From positions 1 through 44,464 of the forward strand of contig DXFO01000044.1 of assembly GCA_019114415.1 (NCBI GenBank): a stretch of 44,464 nucleotides of DNA, written 5' to 3'. The stretch is from Candidatus Gemmiger faecavium (GTDB lineage Bacteria; Bacillota; Clostridia; Oscillospirales; Ruminococcaceae). Both the position numbers and the translations under genes were made by a program. The notes below the pieces were generated by a model. The model was not told where the DNA came from, ran no database searches, and worked only from the letters and a program-made list of their open reading frames with translations. Shown piece after piece: positions 23,732-32,033 of this stretch (its first letter is position 1; the number at the start of each line of letters is the position of its first letter).

Positions 23732-25619
23732 ATGAAAATTCGCGAACACTGTCTGTGGTATGGTCAAGAATTTCCTGGGCAGTAAGGTCATCCAAAAAGC
23801 TGTATACCCGGATATAGTACCCGCCCTCTGCGACGCGCATGGCGTAGGACTTTGCCTGGGACAAGTCGAGGTCCTTGGGATAAAATTCCGTATCTATTCC
23901 GTATCTGTCGGACTCCTGTGGGACACTGCCGTCCCGTAACCAGATTGTCTCTATATAGGCCAGTATTGTCGTTCCGCCCTCTGTCCAGAACAGATTTCCA
24001 TCCACGTAATATTGTCCCTCATAATTGAACCAATAATTATGCCTTGGGAAGAGAATTCCCAGTTCCTCCAGCTGGATGGGCAATTCCGTGACGAGCGTTG
24101 CATCCATGGGTGTCGGTCCCGTTTCCTCGGAATAGGGTTCGTAATAAAAGTACAACGTCACTGGCTCCGCATACTTTTTCTCCGGCGTGGGGGTGGGAGT
24201 AGGTTCCGGCGTAGGCGTCGAGGTGGGTTCCGGCGTGGGGAGGGGATTTGGTTCTGTCCCCGCAGGGTAGAACAGGGAGAGGACGTCCATGTAATCCGAA
24301 TCCCTAGATGCCACTTCTTCCAGGCTCTTGCCGCTCAGGGAGAGGGGATCGGTAGTTTTTTGGTTGAAAATATGGACGCTGATCCGGCAGGTGGGCTGCT
24401 GACGGGGGACAAACCGGACCGTGCCGCCATCGTACTCTCCGTCTTCAGTATGCCTCAGAAAATCCAGATAGACGTCATAGGTCACGCCGTTGACCGTCAT
24501 GCTCTGCAAGGGGACCGTCATTCCCCAGTGCTCATGCCCGGTGGCCGGAGCCTGCCGGTACAGTTCATTCCAGGCGTCCGCGACGACATTCCAGTCCCTT
24601 GCCGCAAACTCAATGCGGAAATCAGCCGTGGAATCGTTTGTCTCAAACACATAGCTGGTGATCCGCGGTCCACTGGAATAGACATAGACCGGCATTTTGC
24701 TGGTAGAGTGACCATCCTCCCCATAAAAATACCCATAGGAATAAATGGTTTTTTCTATCTCGCTGGCCCACAGATACTGGGATGTCGGCAGCGTCATATA
24801 CAGGGAACTGCCTACTTCCACCTTGCTGCCCGGCACAGGCAGGACCAGCGGTTTGCCCACTGCCTCCAGAACCTGCTGGGCCGACACTTCCGGCGCTGTA
24901 CTGTATGCCCGCATCCAAAGATTGGGCTGTTCACAGGCGGTCACCGCGTAGGTATAGGACTGTCCCAGCTCAAACAGTTTTTCCAGGTAATTCTCGCCGT
25001 ATGTCTCGGTCTCCTCGGGACTGCCGCCCTGGGGCAGGTAAACAAGTTCCACATAAACCACCGGGGCACCGTCCTGCTGGTTGGAGTAGTACACCATACG
25101 GACGCCACTCTCTTCATCTTCATGGTCGCTGCCCGAAAGGACCGAACTCTCCACTCCATTGCTGTACAGAAGCCGGGATACCGGATCGTTGGAAAATCCC
25201 GCCGTCTGCCCGTCCATCTCCAGAAAAATGCACCGGTCCTGTGACTCCACCCCGCCAAAGGCATAGTCCAGGTAGGTCAGACGATTCTCTGCATTAGAAA
25301 TTTCTGGCTGAATGGTGGGAACATCTCCCTCATACAGAATCTGGGCAGGGATCTCGTCGTAACTGTAAAAATAATTGCACTGCTCTTTCCCGCACACCGG
25401 GCAGACCGGGCCGGCCACCACCGTCACCAGCGTGGCCGCCACCGCCACCACGGCCACCGGCGCCGCCAGGGAAAAGGCCCGCTGCGCCGTCTTGTGCCGT
25501 TTTGTGCGGAAGGTCTGCTGCTTCTGCTCCTCGGCCTGCTCCTGCCCCGTCAGGGGACGGGGGGTATTCCACTCGTCGGTAACCGCCGAGCGGAAATATT
25601 CATTGTCGTTCGTCTGCAT
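23730..25619 (-). CDS. Membrane-anchored extracytoplasmic protein of unknown function
   Basis: 629 residues. A polar, Gln/Glu/Lys-rich cytoplasmic start (1-47) is followed by one helix (about 48-70), placing the rest outside. CPVCGKEQC at 73-81 is a four-residue-spaced cysteine pair plus a third, directly outside the membrane. A Pro/Thr linker of repeated TPEP/TPTP units (about 461-480) separates a large beta-rich region from a smaller C-terminal domain (about 485-629). I recognise no family. Base composition is clearly less GC-rich than the neighbours, particularly the 3' half, suggesting transfer or weak selection. It follows the MscS gene by nine bases and is surely co-transcribed; a role in envelope sensing or as an RsgI-like anti-sigma protein is only a guess. 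Confidence 0.85.
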   Translation of the reverse strand: MQTNDNEYFRSAVTDEWNTPRPLTGQEQAEEQKQQTFRTKRHKTAQRAFSLAAPVAVVAVAATLVTVVAGPVCPVCGKEQCNYFYSYDEIPAQILYEGDVPTIQPEISNAENRLTYLDYAFGGVESQDRCIFLEMDGQTAGFSNDPVSRLLYSNGVESSVLSGSDHEDEESGVRMVYYSNQQDGAPVVYVELVYLPQGGSPEETETYGENYLEKLFELGQSYTYAVTACEQPNLWMRAYSTAPEVSAQQVLEAVGKPLVLPVPGSKVEVGSSLYMTLPTSQYLWASEIEKTIYSYGYFYGEDGHSTSKMPVYVYSSGPRITSYVFETNDSTADFRIEFAARDWNVVADAWNELYRQAPATGHEHWGMTVPLQSMTVNGVTYDVYLDFLRHTEDGEYDGGTVRFVPRQQPTCRISVHIFNQKTTDPLSLSGKSLEEVASRDSDYMDVLSLFYPAGTEPNPLPTPEPTSTPTPEPTPTPTPEKKYAEPVTLYFYYEPYSEETGPTPMDATLVTELPIQLEELGILFPRHNYWFNYEGQYYVDGNLFWTEGGTTILAYIETIWLRDGSVPQESDRYGIDTEFYPKDLDLSQAKSYAMRVAEGGYYIRVYSFLDDLTAQEILDHTTDSVREFS

Positions 25620-25628
25620 AAGCCGGTG

Positions 25629-26603
25629 TTACCCCCGCGCCACAACGATGCGGTTGTACGGGCAGCCCATGCCATACTTCTCCATGCCGGTCTTCAGGTC
25701 CTCGCGCATCCAGCGCTCGGCGGCAAAACGGTCGTTCTCGTCCACCACCGCAATGATGCGCAGCACCACCGCGCTGTCCGCCAGCTGCTGCACGCCCAGC
25801 AGAGTGGGAACTTCATGGAAGATCTCGGGGTGATTTTCCACAAAAGCAGGCAGCAGGTCGTTTTCCAGGGCGGCACGGGCCTGTTTCAGGTCGGCCTCGT
25901 AGGGGATGGGCAGGTCGCACACCGCCGTGCTGCCACGCTGGGACAGGTTGGTCAGGTTGCGGATGTCGCTGTTGTTCAAAACCTTGATGTTGTCGCCGCC
26001 GTCACGCAGGCAGGTGGTGCGGATGCCGATGCTGTCCACCGTACCGCGGAAGCCGCCTACCTCGATGACGTCGCCCACGTTGTACTCGTTCTCAAAGATC
26101 ATGAAAATACCGGTGACCACGTCGGCGATAAGGCTCTCGGCGCCGAAGCCCAGCACCAGAGCGACCACTCCGACGCCAGCGAGCATGGTGGCTACGTTAA
26201 CGCCCAGGATGCTCAGGCCCCAGAAAATGCCGATGAGCACAAAAATGTAGCTCTGGGCGCTGCGCAAAAGGGTCATCACCGTGCTGACACGGCCGCTTTT
26301 GGGCTTGAGCCGGGTCAGGACCTCCGCCAGCACCAGGTGCACCAGGCGCAGCACCAGCACCATGACCACAAGCTGGATCACCGCCACCCAGTTGAAGCGC
26401 AGCACGCTGGAGACCTGGGTCATGTCGCCCAGCAGGCTGCTCACCGCGTTTGTCATCATGCTCTTGGCGGAAGCCGGCAGGAAGGGGATCAGCCAGGGGT
26501 TGGTCAAAAGCAGGATCACTGCGATCCAGATCACATACTTGACGGCCCGGCGGGCGGTATCATTGCCCGGGCGCACAGGGGCGGTATTCTCTTTCTTTTC
26601 CAT
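25629..26603 (-). CDS. Small-conductance mechanosensitive channel (MscS family)
   Basis: 324 residues. Three or four transmembrane helices (about 21-45, 67-95, 112-128 and the pore helix at about 131-160) precede the cytoplasmic beta and alpha/beta domains. The pore-lining stretch ATMLAGVGVVALVLGFGAES is followed by NEYNVGDVIEVGGFRGTV, GIRTTCLRDGGDNIKVLNNSD and the C-terminal domain, all MscS features. It releases solutes under low-osmotic shock. The N-terminus carries an extra basic, polar tail. ATTGGAGGG-type sequence on the minus strand lies before the ATG on the same strand as the promoter at 26693-26721. Confidence 0.93.
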   Translation of the reverse strand: MEKKENTAPVRPGNDTARRAVKYVIWIAVILLLTNPWLIPFLPASAKSMMTNAVSSLLGDMTQVSSVLRFNWVAVIQLVVMVLVLRLVHLVLAEVLTRLKPKSGRVSTVMTLLRSAQSYIFVLIGIFWGLSILGVNVATMLAGVGVVALVLGFGAESLIADVVTGIFMIFENEYNVGDVIEVGGFRGTVDSIGIRTTCLRDGGDNIKVLNNSDIRNLTNLSQRGSTAVCDLPIPYEADLKQARAALENDLLPAFVENHPEIFHEVPTLLGVQQLADSAVVLRIIAVVDENDRFAAERWMREDLKTGMEKYGMGCPYNRIVVARG

Positions 26604-26692
26604 TGGAGGGTCACATCCTTCTCACATTTTCAAAACGATCCGCCCGCACCCCGTTTACCGCATTGTTATGGGGTCGGACGGCTGTCAAATCC

Positions 26693-26721
26693 GTTATACC
26701 ATATCAAAAAACCTTTTACAA
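26693..26721 (-). promoter_or_regulatory. Promoter of the mscS-like operon
   Basis: On the minus strand TTGTAA and TATAAC are 17 bases apart in an AT-rich patch, about 90 bases before the channel's start codon. Confidence 0.65.
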
Positions 26722-26890
26722 CCAAAACACTGCCCGTAATCTAAAAATGTGTAAAACAGCTTTGCGCCGGGTTCCGGCCACGCAGAAATCTTCCCCGGAT
26801 TTTTCCTTTTCCCGCCGGGGAACCGATCCCCGCGTGCATGGGGATTTTTGCCGTTTTTGCAGGGTATTCTCTTTTATCTCGCAAGGTATT

Positions 26891-26933
26891 TTCAAGGTTC
26901 CTGTAACAAATTGGATACATCTGTCGTTATAAT
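26891..26933 (+). promoter_or_regulatory. Promoter of the two-component operon with possible regulator site
   Basis: TATAAT at 26928-26933 has no good -35 hexamer, which suggests an activated promoter. The 37 bases before it closely resemble the region before the LtaS-like gene (33553-33590), sharing TTCA, GTTCCT, AATT, GA-ACATC in the same order and spacing. Autoregulation by the adjacent OmpR-type regulator would fit. Confidence 0.5.
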
Positions 26934-27016
26934 TAGTAATATGCGGCTTTGTTGTCCGTCCCCCACGGACCGCCGCACGGGTGAAAAAGATAGAGGAATG
27001 AGGCGAATATACCCCA

Positions 27017-27673
27017 ATGGCAAGCATATTGATCGCAGAGGACGCCCCGGCCATCAACAACCTGATGGCGGCCAATCTGCGTCTGGTCGGTCATACCTGC
27101 GACCAGGCATTCAACGGAGATCAGGCGCTGGAAATGACCGCGCAGAAAACCTATGACCTGATTTTGCTGGACGTCATGCTGCCCGGCACCGACGGTTTTG
27201 CCGTCAAGGCCCGCCTGCAGCCCGACCAGCCGGTGATTTTTGTGACGGCAAAAACTTCCCTGGACGACAAGCTCCACGGCCTGGGCCTGGGCGCGGAGGA
27301 TTACATCGTCAAGCCCTTTGAGGTGCTGGAACTGCTGGCCCGGGTGGACACGGTTCTGCGGCGCACCAGCCGCAACGCCACCTGCTTTGAGTTCCGCGAC
27401 CTGAAAGTGGACCTGAGCGCCCGCCAGGTGCTGCGTGCGGGCATCCCTGTCACCCTGACGCCCCAGGAATTCGCCCTTTTGGAGGCGCTGGTGGTCAACC
27501 GCAACCTGGCCCTCAGCCGGGAAAAGCTGCTGGCCCTTGCCTGGGGCTATGACTACGAGGGCGAGACCCGCACCGTGGATGTGCACATCCAGCGCCTGCG
27601 CAAAAAGCTGGGGCTGGAAAAGGAGATCCAGACGGTGTTCAAGGTGGGCTACCGGCTGAACACCCGGGGCTGA
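27017..27673 (+). CDS. OmpR-family response regulator
   Basis: 218 residues. Receiver domain 1-118: acidic pair in LIAEDA (Glu8, Asp9), phosphorylation site Asp52 in LLDVMLPGTDGF, Thr78 in VTAK and Lys99 in YIVKPF. Winged-helix domain about 125-218 with LTPQEFALLEALVVN, DYEGETRTVDVHIQRLRKKLG and VFKVGYRL. DNA-binding transcription regulator paired with the kinase 33 bases downstream. GAGGAATGAGGCG precedes the ATG. Target genes are unknown, but a shared upstream motif points to the LtaS-like gene at 33802. Confidence 0.95.
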   Translation: MASILIAEDAPAINNLMAANLRLVGHTCDQAFNGDQALEMTAQKTYDLILLDVMLPGTDGFAVKARLQPDQPVIFVTAKTSLDDKLHGLGLGAEDYIVKPFEVLELLARVDTVLRRTSRNATCFEFRDLKVDLSARQVLRAGIPVTLTPQEFALLEALVVNRNLALSREKLLALAWGYDYEGETRTVDVHIQRLRKKLGLEKEIQTVFKVGYRLNTRG

Positions 27674-27706
27674 CCCATCTACAAATCCACAAAGGAGGGG
27701 ACCGGA

Positions 27707-29173
27707 ATGCAGAAGCTGCGGACCCCGCATTTCTGGCAGGCGATCTATCTGGCGACGCTGGCCCTGTTTTTGGCCTGCCTGTTTGGCGGCGTGCTGGGGG
27801 TCGCGACCATCAGCTGCCGGTTGAGTTTTGACGCGCGCTGCGACGAGTTTCTCGCCCGACAGCGCGCGTTTGTGCAGCGTTTGTCGGAGGACGTTCCCGC
27901 CGTGGCGGAAAACCGTCCCGCGGCGCTGGATTCCCTGTATGTCTACCACGCCATGCAGGCCCGGGGCGACGGCATGCGGGTAAGCATCCGTCTGGACGGC
28001 AGGGACTGCTTTTCCAACCTGCCCCTGGACGCCGCCAGCCTGCCGGAGCTGTCCACTCTGGAACCGGGGCAGCGCAGCTGGCAGGTGCGGGAGGTGGAGG
28101 GCCGCCATCTGATCTTTGCCACCACCTGCATGAGCGGAACTATGGAGGGCTACGTCATTACCGCCTGCGCCGACATGGAGGACTTTTTTGCCGACTGGCG
28201 GCAGACGTCGCTGCTCTTCACTTTACTGTGCGTGGCGGTGAGCATTCTGTTTGCGGCGGGGCTGTACGCGGTTTTGCGCCGGATGAACCGCCCCCTGCAA
28301 AGCCTGACCGAGACCGCCCGCCAGGTGGCGGCGGGGGACTACACCGCCCGCACCCCGGTGGCGGACACCCGCCGGGACGAGCTGGGAGAGCTGGGCCGGA
28401 CCCTGAACCACATGACCGCCCGGGTTCAGGACCAGCTGGCCCAGCTTGCCGCCGAGGCCGACGGCAAGCAGGCCCTGGTGGACGACCTTTCCCACGAGAT
28501 GCGCACCCCCCTCACCGCCATTGGGGGATACGCCCAGACCATCCGTCTGGCCGACCTGCGGGGAGAGGAACTGATGCAGGCCGCCGAGTCCATCGAGTTT
28601 GAGAGCCGCCGCCTGCTGAACCTGTCGGAACAGCTTTTGCGGCTGTCGGTGCTGAACCACGAGGAGCCGGAGTTCCGGGACGTCCCCGTGGGGATGCTCA
28701 TGCGCCGGGTGCTGAACGCCGTCGGCCCCAAGGCCGCCGCCCGTGGGGTGGCGCTGGAAGGTTTCCCCCTGCCGGAGAGCATCACGGCTCCCGTTTCCTG
28801 CCAGCCCGATCTGATGGAAAGCCTGCTGGTCAACCTGTGCGACAATGGCGTCAAGGCCTGCGCGCCGGGCGGCCGGGTGGTGCTGCGCTATGAGCAGACG
28901 GGGTCCCGCGCCGCCTTTGTGGTGCAGGACAACGGCCGGGGCATGGACGCCGAGACCCTGGCCCGCATCGGACGGCCCTTCTACCGCGCCGACAAGGCCC
29001 GCAGCCGGGCGGAGGGCGGCGCCGGGCTGGGGGTGTCCATCTGCTACGCCATCGCCAAGGCCCACGGGGCGGAACTGACCTACACGAGCAAACCGGGGCA
29101 GGGGACCACCGCCACCCTGCGGCTGGCGCCCCACCTTTTACAATCCCGCAACACCTCCGAAACAGCTTTATGA
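27707..29173 (+). CDS. Membrane sensor histidine kinase (HAMP-HisKA-HATPase)
   Basis: 488 residues. Two transmembrane helices (about 10-33 and 165-190) flank an extracytoplasmic sensor of about 130 residues with no clear PAS motif. HAMP (about 190-243), then HisKA with His263 in DDLSHEMRTPL, and HATPase with NLCDNGVKA (N box), DNGRGMDAETL (G1) and GGAGLGVSICYAIAKAHG (G2). Autophosphorylates and passes phosphate to the upstream regulator. AAAGGAGG precedes the ATG. The signal is unknown; neighbours point to envelope state. Confidence 0.95.
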   Translation: MQKLRTPHFWQAIYLATLALFLACLFGGVLGVATISCRLSFDARCDEFLARQRAFVQRLSEDVPAVAENRPAALDSLYVYHAMQARGDGMRVSIRLDGRDCFSNLPLDAASLPELSTLEPGQRSWQVREVEGRHLIFATTCMSGTMEGYVITACADMEDFFADWRQTSLLFTLLCVAVSILFAAGLYAVLRRMNRPLQSLTETARQVAAGDYTARTPVADTRRDELGELGRTLNHMTARVQDQLAQLAAEADGKQALVDDLSHEMRTPLTAIGGYAQTIRLADLRGEELMQAAESIEFESRRLLNLSEQLLRLSVLNHEEPEFRDVPVGMLMRRVLNAVGPKAAARGVALEGFPLPESITAPVSCQPDLMESLLVNLCDNGVKACAPGGRVVLRYEQTGSRAAFVVQDNGRGMDAETLARIGRPFYRADKARSRAEGGAGLGVSICYAIAKAHGAELTYTSKPGQGTTATLRLAPHLLQSRNTSETAL

Positions 29174-29222
29174 TTCTGCCGCGGTAGGATACAGGTATCA
29201 CAGAGAGAAAGGATGATCCGCC

Positions 29223-30461
29223 GTGCTGCATTGCAAAACATTCCGCCGCCGGGGAGCCCTGCTGGTCCTGACGGCAGCCTTTGCCCTCACCGGCTGCACC
29301 GCCGGGCTGGGCAGCGAGCCTACCGTGGAAAACGACCCTGCCGCCACCCCCGAGGCCGCCCCGGTGCTGGTGCCGGAAAACCAGGAGGACGTGGCCTTTA
29401 CCTGGATGGGGGATATGACGGAGGAGGACGGCCTCTCCGAGGGAGCCATGAGCGCCCTTCTGGAACCCACCGGCCCCCAGATGGACAAGCAGACCGCCGC
29501 CAACAACGCCGCCTCCCTGCTGGCCAGCGCGGGGTATTCCCCCGAGGAACTGGGGGACCCCGATGCCCAGCTGGTGCTGGGACTGCTTTCCCGGCGGGAT
29601 CTCACTGCCATGGTGGACACCATATCCTACGGCAGCTACGACCAGCTGTGGCCGGATGTGGACGCCCTCTATGTGGCCACCTACATTGTAAGCGACGGGC
29701 CCTACTCGGTGGGGTGTATGTTCGACGCCATCACCGGCAAGGCCTATCTGATCACCTGCAGCCTGTTCACCGGCCTGTCCAACAATCCCTTCTATCCCCA
29801 CGATACCCAGCTGGAGGACATCGCCGCCCAGATGACCAACCTGAGCCAGGAGACGCTGGACCTGGTGGAACCCACCTATGAAGCGGCGGTGACCGCCGCC
29901 AACGCCATCGACCCCGCCGCTTTTGTGGAGCAGCTCATGCCCCAGCTGGGCTGGCAGGTGGAAACGATGGATTCCTGCACCAGCTCCCCCTGGCCGGACA
30001 CCTTTGCCCAGTACTGGAAGCAGAGCATGGGCGGCCGGCTGAACTGGCAGTGGCTGGACGATCTGCGCTTCACCACCCAGGACGGCAGCCACTGGGTGGC
30101 CTGCTACGACACCTCCTACGACCGGCTGCTGACGCTGGTCTGTCTGGGGCAGGAGGGTTCCGTCCCGGAGGGCTATGTCATGGAACGGAACTATGGCCGG
30201 TATCAGCTGACCGAGGGTGCCCCCGTACCCGGGGACAGCTCCAGCAGTTATCTGCTTCAGGGTTCCGACGGGGTCTGGTATCCTGTGACCTTCCTGAACG
30301 GGGACGACTACGACGCCTTTTTGCAGGACACCGACTTCCACGCCGCCGACTATCTGGACACCATGAGCTGGCTGGCCCCCGGGGAGGAATATTATTCCTA
30401 TATTCCTCTGTCCGACGGGTTCCCCCTGGTCTCCGGCAATACCACCGAGGCCGCCGGGTAA
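29223..30461 (+). CDS. Predicted lipoprotein of unknown function
   Basis: 412 residues. Basic start, hydrophobic stretch and lipobox LTGC with Cys25, so lipid-anchored outside the membrane. An acidic, Pro/Ala-rich linker follows (about 26-65), then a mostly acidic, aromatic-rich globular region in which two halves (about 95-215 and 225-400) may be separate domains. I recognise no family. The start codon is GTG at 29223, with AAAGGATGA upstream; no ATG fits. It lies 49 bases after the kinase gene and ahead of a terminator, so it may be an accessory sensor or a target of the two-component system. Confidence 0.85.
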   Translation: MLHCKTFRRRGALLVLTAAFALTGCTAGLGSEPTVENDPAATPEAAPVLVPENQEDVAFTWMGDMTEEDGLSEGAMSALLEPTGPQMDKQTAANNAASLLASAGYSPEELGDPDAQLVLGLLSRRDLTAMVDTISYGSYDQLWPDVDALYVATYIVSDGPYSVGCMFDAITGKAYLITCSLFTGLSNNPFYPHDTQLEDIAAQMTNLSQETLDLVEPTYEAAVTAANAIDPAAFVEQLMPQLGWQVETMDSCTSSPWPDTFAQYWKQSMGGRLNWQWLDDLRFTTQDGSHWVACYDTSYDRLLTLVCLGQEGSVPEGYVMERNYGRYQLTEGAPVPGDSSSSYLLQGSDGVWYPVTFLNGDDYDAFLQDTDFHAADYLDTMSWLAPGEEYYSYIPLSDGFPLVSGNTTEAAG

Positions 30462-30499
30462 AGCCGGGAACGGTTTCCTCCATCTGTCAGAATACCTCC

Positions 30500-30531
30500 A
30501 TACCCCGCCCTTTCCCGGGCGGGGTATTTTT
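30500..30531 (+). terminator. Terminator after the lipoprotein gene
   Basis: ATACCCCGCCC and GGGCGGGGTAT form a perfect 11-bp stem with a 6-base loop and a T-tract. Ends the two-component and lipoprotein unit. Confidence 0.9.
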
Positions 30532-30546
30532 GTCTGCCGTAGGCGG

Positions 30547-30575
30547 TTGCTTTTTTGTGCCGGGGCGGGTATCAT
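30547..30575 (+). promoter_or_regulatory. Promoter of the glycerate kinase gene
   Basis: TTGCTT and TATCAT are separated by 17 bases, directly after the preceding terminator and about 55 bases before the start codon. It shares the GGTATCAT context with the promoter at 18406. Confidence 0.7.
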
Positions 30576-30629
30576 TAGTGCTAGAAATTCTGCCGCGGCG
30601 CGGCATCCACGAAAGGAGCGTTGTCTCAC

Positions 30630-31772
30630 TTGCGCAAGATCATCCTGGTCCCCGATTCCTTCAAGGGTTCCCTGACCTCCGCCGAGGTGTGCCATATTCT
30701 GGGGGAGGTTTTCTCCCGACATTTTCCCGAAGCCCAGCAGGTCCGGGTCCCTCTGGCCGACGGGGGAGAGGGCAGCGCGGCGGCGTTTCTGGCCGCGGCC
30801 GGGGGCGAGACCCGCACCGTTCGGGTGCAGGGTCCCTACGGGGAAGAAGTCCGCGCCCCCTACGCCCTATTGCCCGGGAAACACACCGCCGTCATTGAGA
30901 TGGCGGCCTGTGCGGGGCTGCCCCTGGCCCAGGCGGCGGGACGGCTGGAACCGGGGCGGGCCTCCACCTACGGCGTGGGGCAGATGATCCTGGACGCCTT
31001 GCAGATCGGCTGCCGGGAGATCTTGCTCTGTCTGGGCGGCAGCGCCACCAACGACGGCGGCGCGGGCTGTGCGGCGGCGTTGGGCGTGCGGTTCCTGGAT
31101 TCCAGCGGCCGCAGCTTTGTGCCGGTAGGGGACACCCTGCAGAACATCGCCCACATCGACCTGTTGGGCCGGGCTCCGGTGCTGGCCGGGGCCACCCTGA
31201 AAGTTTTGTGCGACATCAAAAATCCCCTCTGCGGGCCGGAGGGCGCCGCGGCGGTCTTTGGGCCGCAGAAAGGCGCCACCCCGGAGGACGTTTTGCGGCT
31301 GGACGCGGGCCTTGCCCATCTGGCTGCCGTGGCGGAGGCCGACCTGGGCATGGAGGTGGCAAACCTCCCCGGGGCGGGCGCTGCCGGGGGCATGGGGGCC
31401 GGGGCGGTGGCCTTTCTGGGGGCCAGCCTCTGTCCCGGCATCGAGATGCTGCTGGATCTGGTGGGCTTTGACCGCATGCTGGAGGGCGCCGACCTGGTCC
31501 TGACCGGGGAGGGCTGCATCGACGGCCAGACCGCCCAGGGCAAGGTAATCGCCGGGGTAGCCCGCCGGGCCAAAGCCGCCGGGGTGCCGGTCATTGCCTT
31601 TGGGGGCAGCATCCGGCCGGAAGCCGACGCCCTGTACGACCTGGGCGTCACCGCCATGGCGGTCTGTGACCGGGCGGCCCTGCCCTTTGCCCAGGCCGCT
31701 CCCCAGGCTGCCGACGATCTGCGCCGGGCCGCCGGGGATGTCTGCCGTCTGCTGACCCTGGGCCGGGGCTGA
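30630..31772 (+). CDS. Glycerate kinase (GarK/GlxK family)
   Basis: 380 residues. Phosphorylates D-glycerate to 2- or 3-phosphoglycerate with ATP. Starts RKIILVPDSFKGSLTSAEVC, the family's invariant N-terminal motif, then PLADGGEGSAAAF, GGSATNDGGAGCAAALG, DIKNPLCGPEGAAAVFGPQKG, GAAGGMGAG and DLVLTGEGCIDGQTAQGKV, in the right order and length. Two TTG codons are possible: at 30621, only two bases from the AAAGGAG, and at 30630, eleven bases from it and matching family N-termini. The second is preferred. Confidence 0.95.
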   Translation: MRKIILVPDSFKGSLTSAEVCHILGEVFSRHFPEAQQVRVPLADGGEGSAAAFLAAAGGETRTVRVQGPYGEEVRAPYALLPGKHTAVIEMAACAGLPLAQAAGRLEPGRASTYGVGQMILDALQIGCREILLCLGGSATNDGGAGCAAALGVRFLDSSGRSFVPVGDTLQNIAHIDLLGRAPVLAGATLKVLCDIKNPLCGPEGAAAVFGPQKGATPEDVLRLDAGLAHLAAVAEADLGMEVANLPGAGAAGGMGAGAVAFLGASLCPGIEMLLDLVGFDRMLEGADLVLTGEGCIDGQTAQGKVIAGVARRAKAAGVPVIAFGGSIRPEADALYDLGVTAMAVCDRAALPFAQAAPQAADDLRRAAGDVCRLLTLGRG

Positions 31773-31783
31773 CGCCGGGTCAG

Positions 31784-31823
31784 GGCGGAAAAAAATAAAG
31801 GACGTTTTCCTGTTTTTTCCGCC
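31784..31823 (+). terminator. Probable terminator of the glycerate kinase gene
   Basis: GGCGGAAAAAA and TTTTTTCCGCC form an 11-bp stem around an AGG-CCT inner pair. The A/T arms make it function-like in both directions. The absence of a free U-tract beyond the stem lowers confidence. Confidence 0.55.
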
Positions 31824-31859
31824 GTGCAGCTTTCCAAAAAATTTCGTTCCGCCGGGTGG

Positions 31860-31888
31860 TTGCATCCCGCTGGGACGGATGCTATACT
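31860..31888 (+). promoter_or_regulatory. Promoter upstream of the MATE gene
   Basis: TTGCAT and TATACT are 17 bases apart. Transcription would begin near 31895, giving a leader of about 140 bases that contains two stable hairpins. Confidence 0.65.
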
Positions 31889-31897
31889 GTTTGCGCC

Positions 31898-31970
31898 GAG
31901 CCTGCGGGACCTCCTCGTCCCGGCAGGCTCTTACTGTGTCACGGGGGCGGAAAAGGGAAAGCCGCCCCGT
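31898..31970 (+). promoter_or_regulatory. Structured 5' leader of the MATE gene
   Basis: Two hairpins lie at the start of the predicted transcript. The first pairs GAGCCTGC-GGGAC with GTCCC-G-GCAGGCTC (31898-31930). The second pairs CGGGG(G)CGG with CCGCCCCG around an A/G-rich loop (31941-31970). They are ten bases apart. The layout fits a regulatory leader or small riboswitch, but it matches no class I can name, and no U-tract follows. Confidence 0.4.
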
Positions 31971-31983
31971 TGCAGCATATCCG

Positions 31984-32009
31984 TTTTGTATTTTGTGGTA
32001 TATACAAAA
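31984..32009 (+). promoter_or_regulatory. Palindromic candidate operator before the MATE gene
   Basis: TTTTGTAT and ATACAAAA form an inverted repeat with a 10-base spacer, overlapping possible -10 sequences (TATACA, TATAAA) and ending seven bases before the ribosome binding site AAAGGAG. The spacing fits a MarR- or TetR-type repressor dimer. Confidence 0.45.
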
Positions 32010-32033
32010 TGTATAAAGGAGTTTTGGGGTATT

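Larger units (their letters stand above)
26604..27016. other. Divergent intergenic region between mscS-like and response regulator genes
   Basis: About 410 bases with no gene. It holds a minus-strand promoter, a plus-strand promoter, and between them two hairpins: TTCCCCGG/CCGGGGAA (26791-26822) and ATCCCC/GGGGAT followed by four T (26826-26849). The latter is terminator-like on the plus strand and could end a short transcript started further left or insulate the two promoters. Confidence 0.55.

Noticed and set aside
24181-24240. Short tandem repeat in DNA
   Set aside because: It is the coding sequence of the Thr-Pro linker of the exoprotein, a protein-level low-complexity region, not a DNA repeat array or CRISPR.
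31898-31970. Cobalamin-riboswitch-like words (ACTGTG, GGGAAAGCC) in the MATE leader
   Set aside because: The B12 box and conserved core are missing, and the arrangement of stems does not fit.
31824-32033. 70-residue N-terminal extension of the MATE protein
   Set aside because: MATE proteins begin at about the 32034 ATG, and this segment contains the promoter, hairpins and palindrome.
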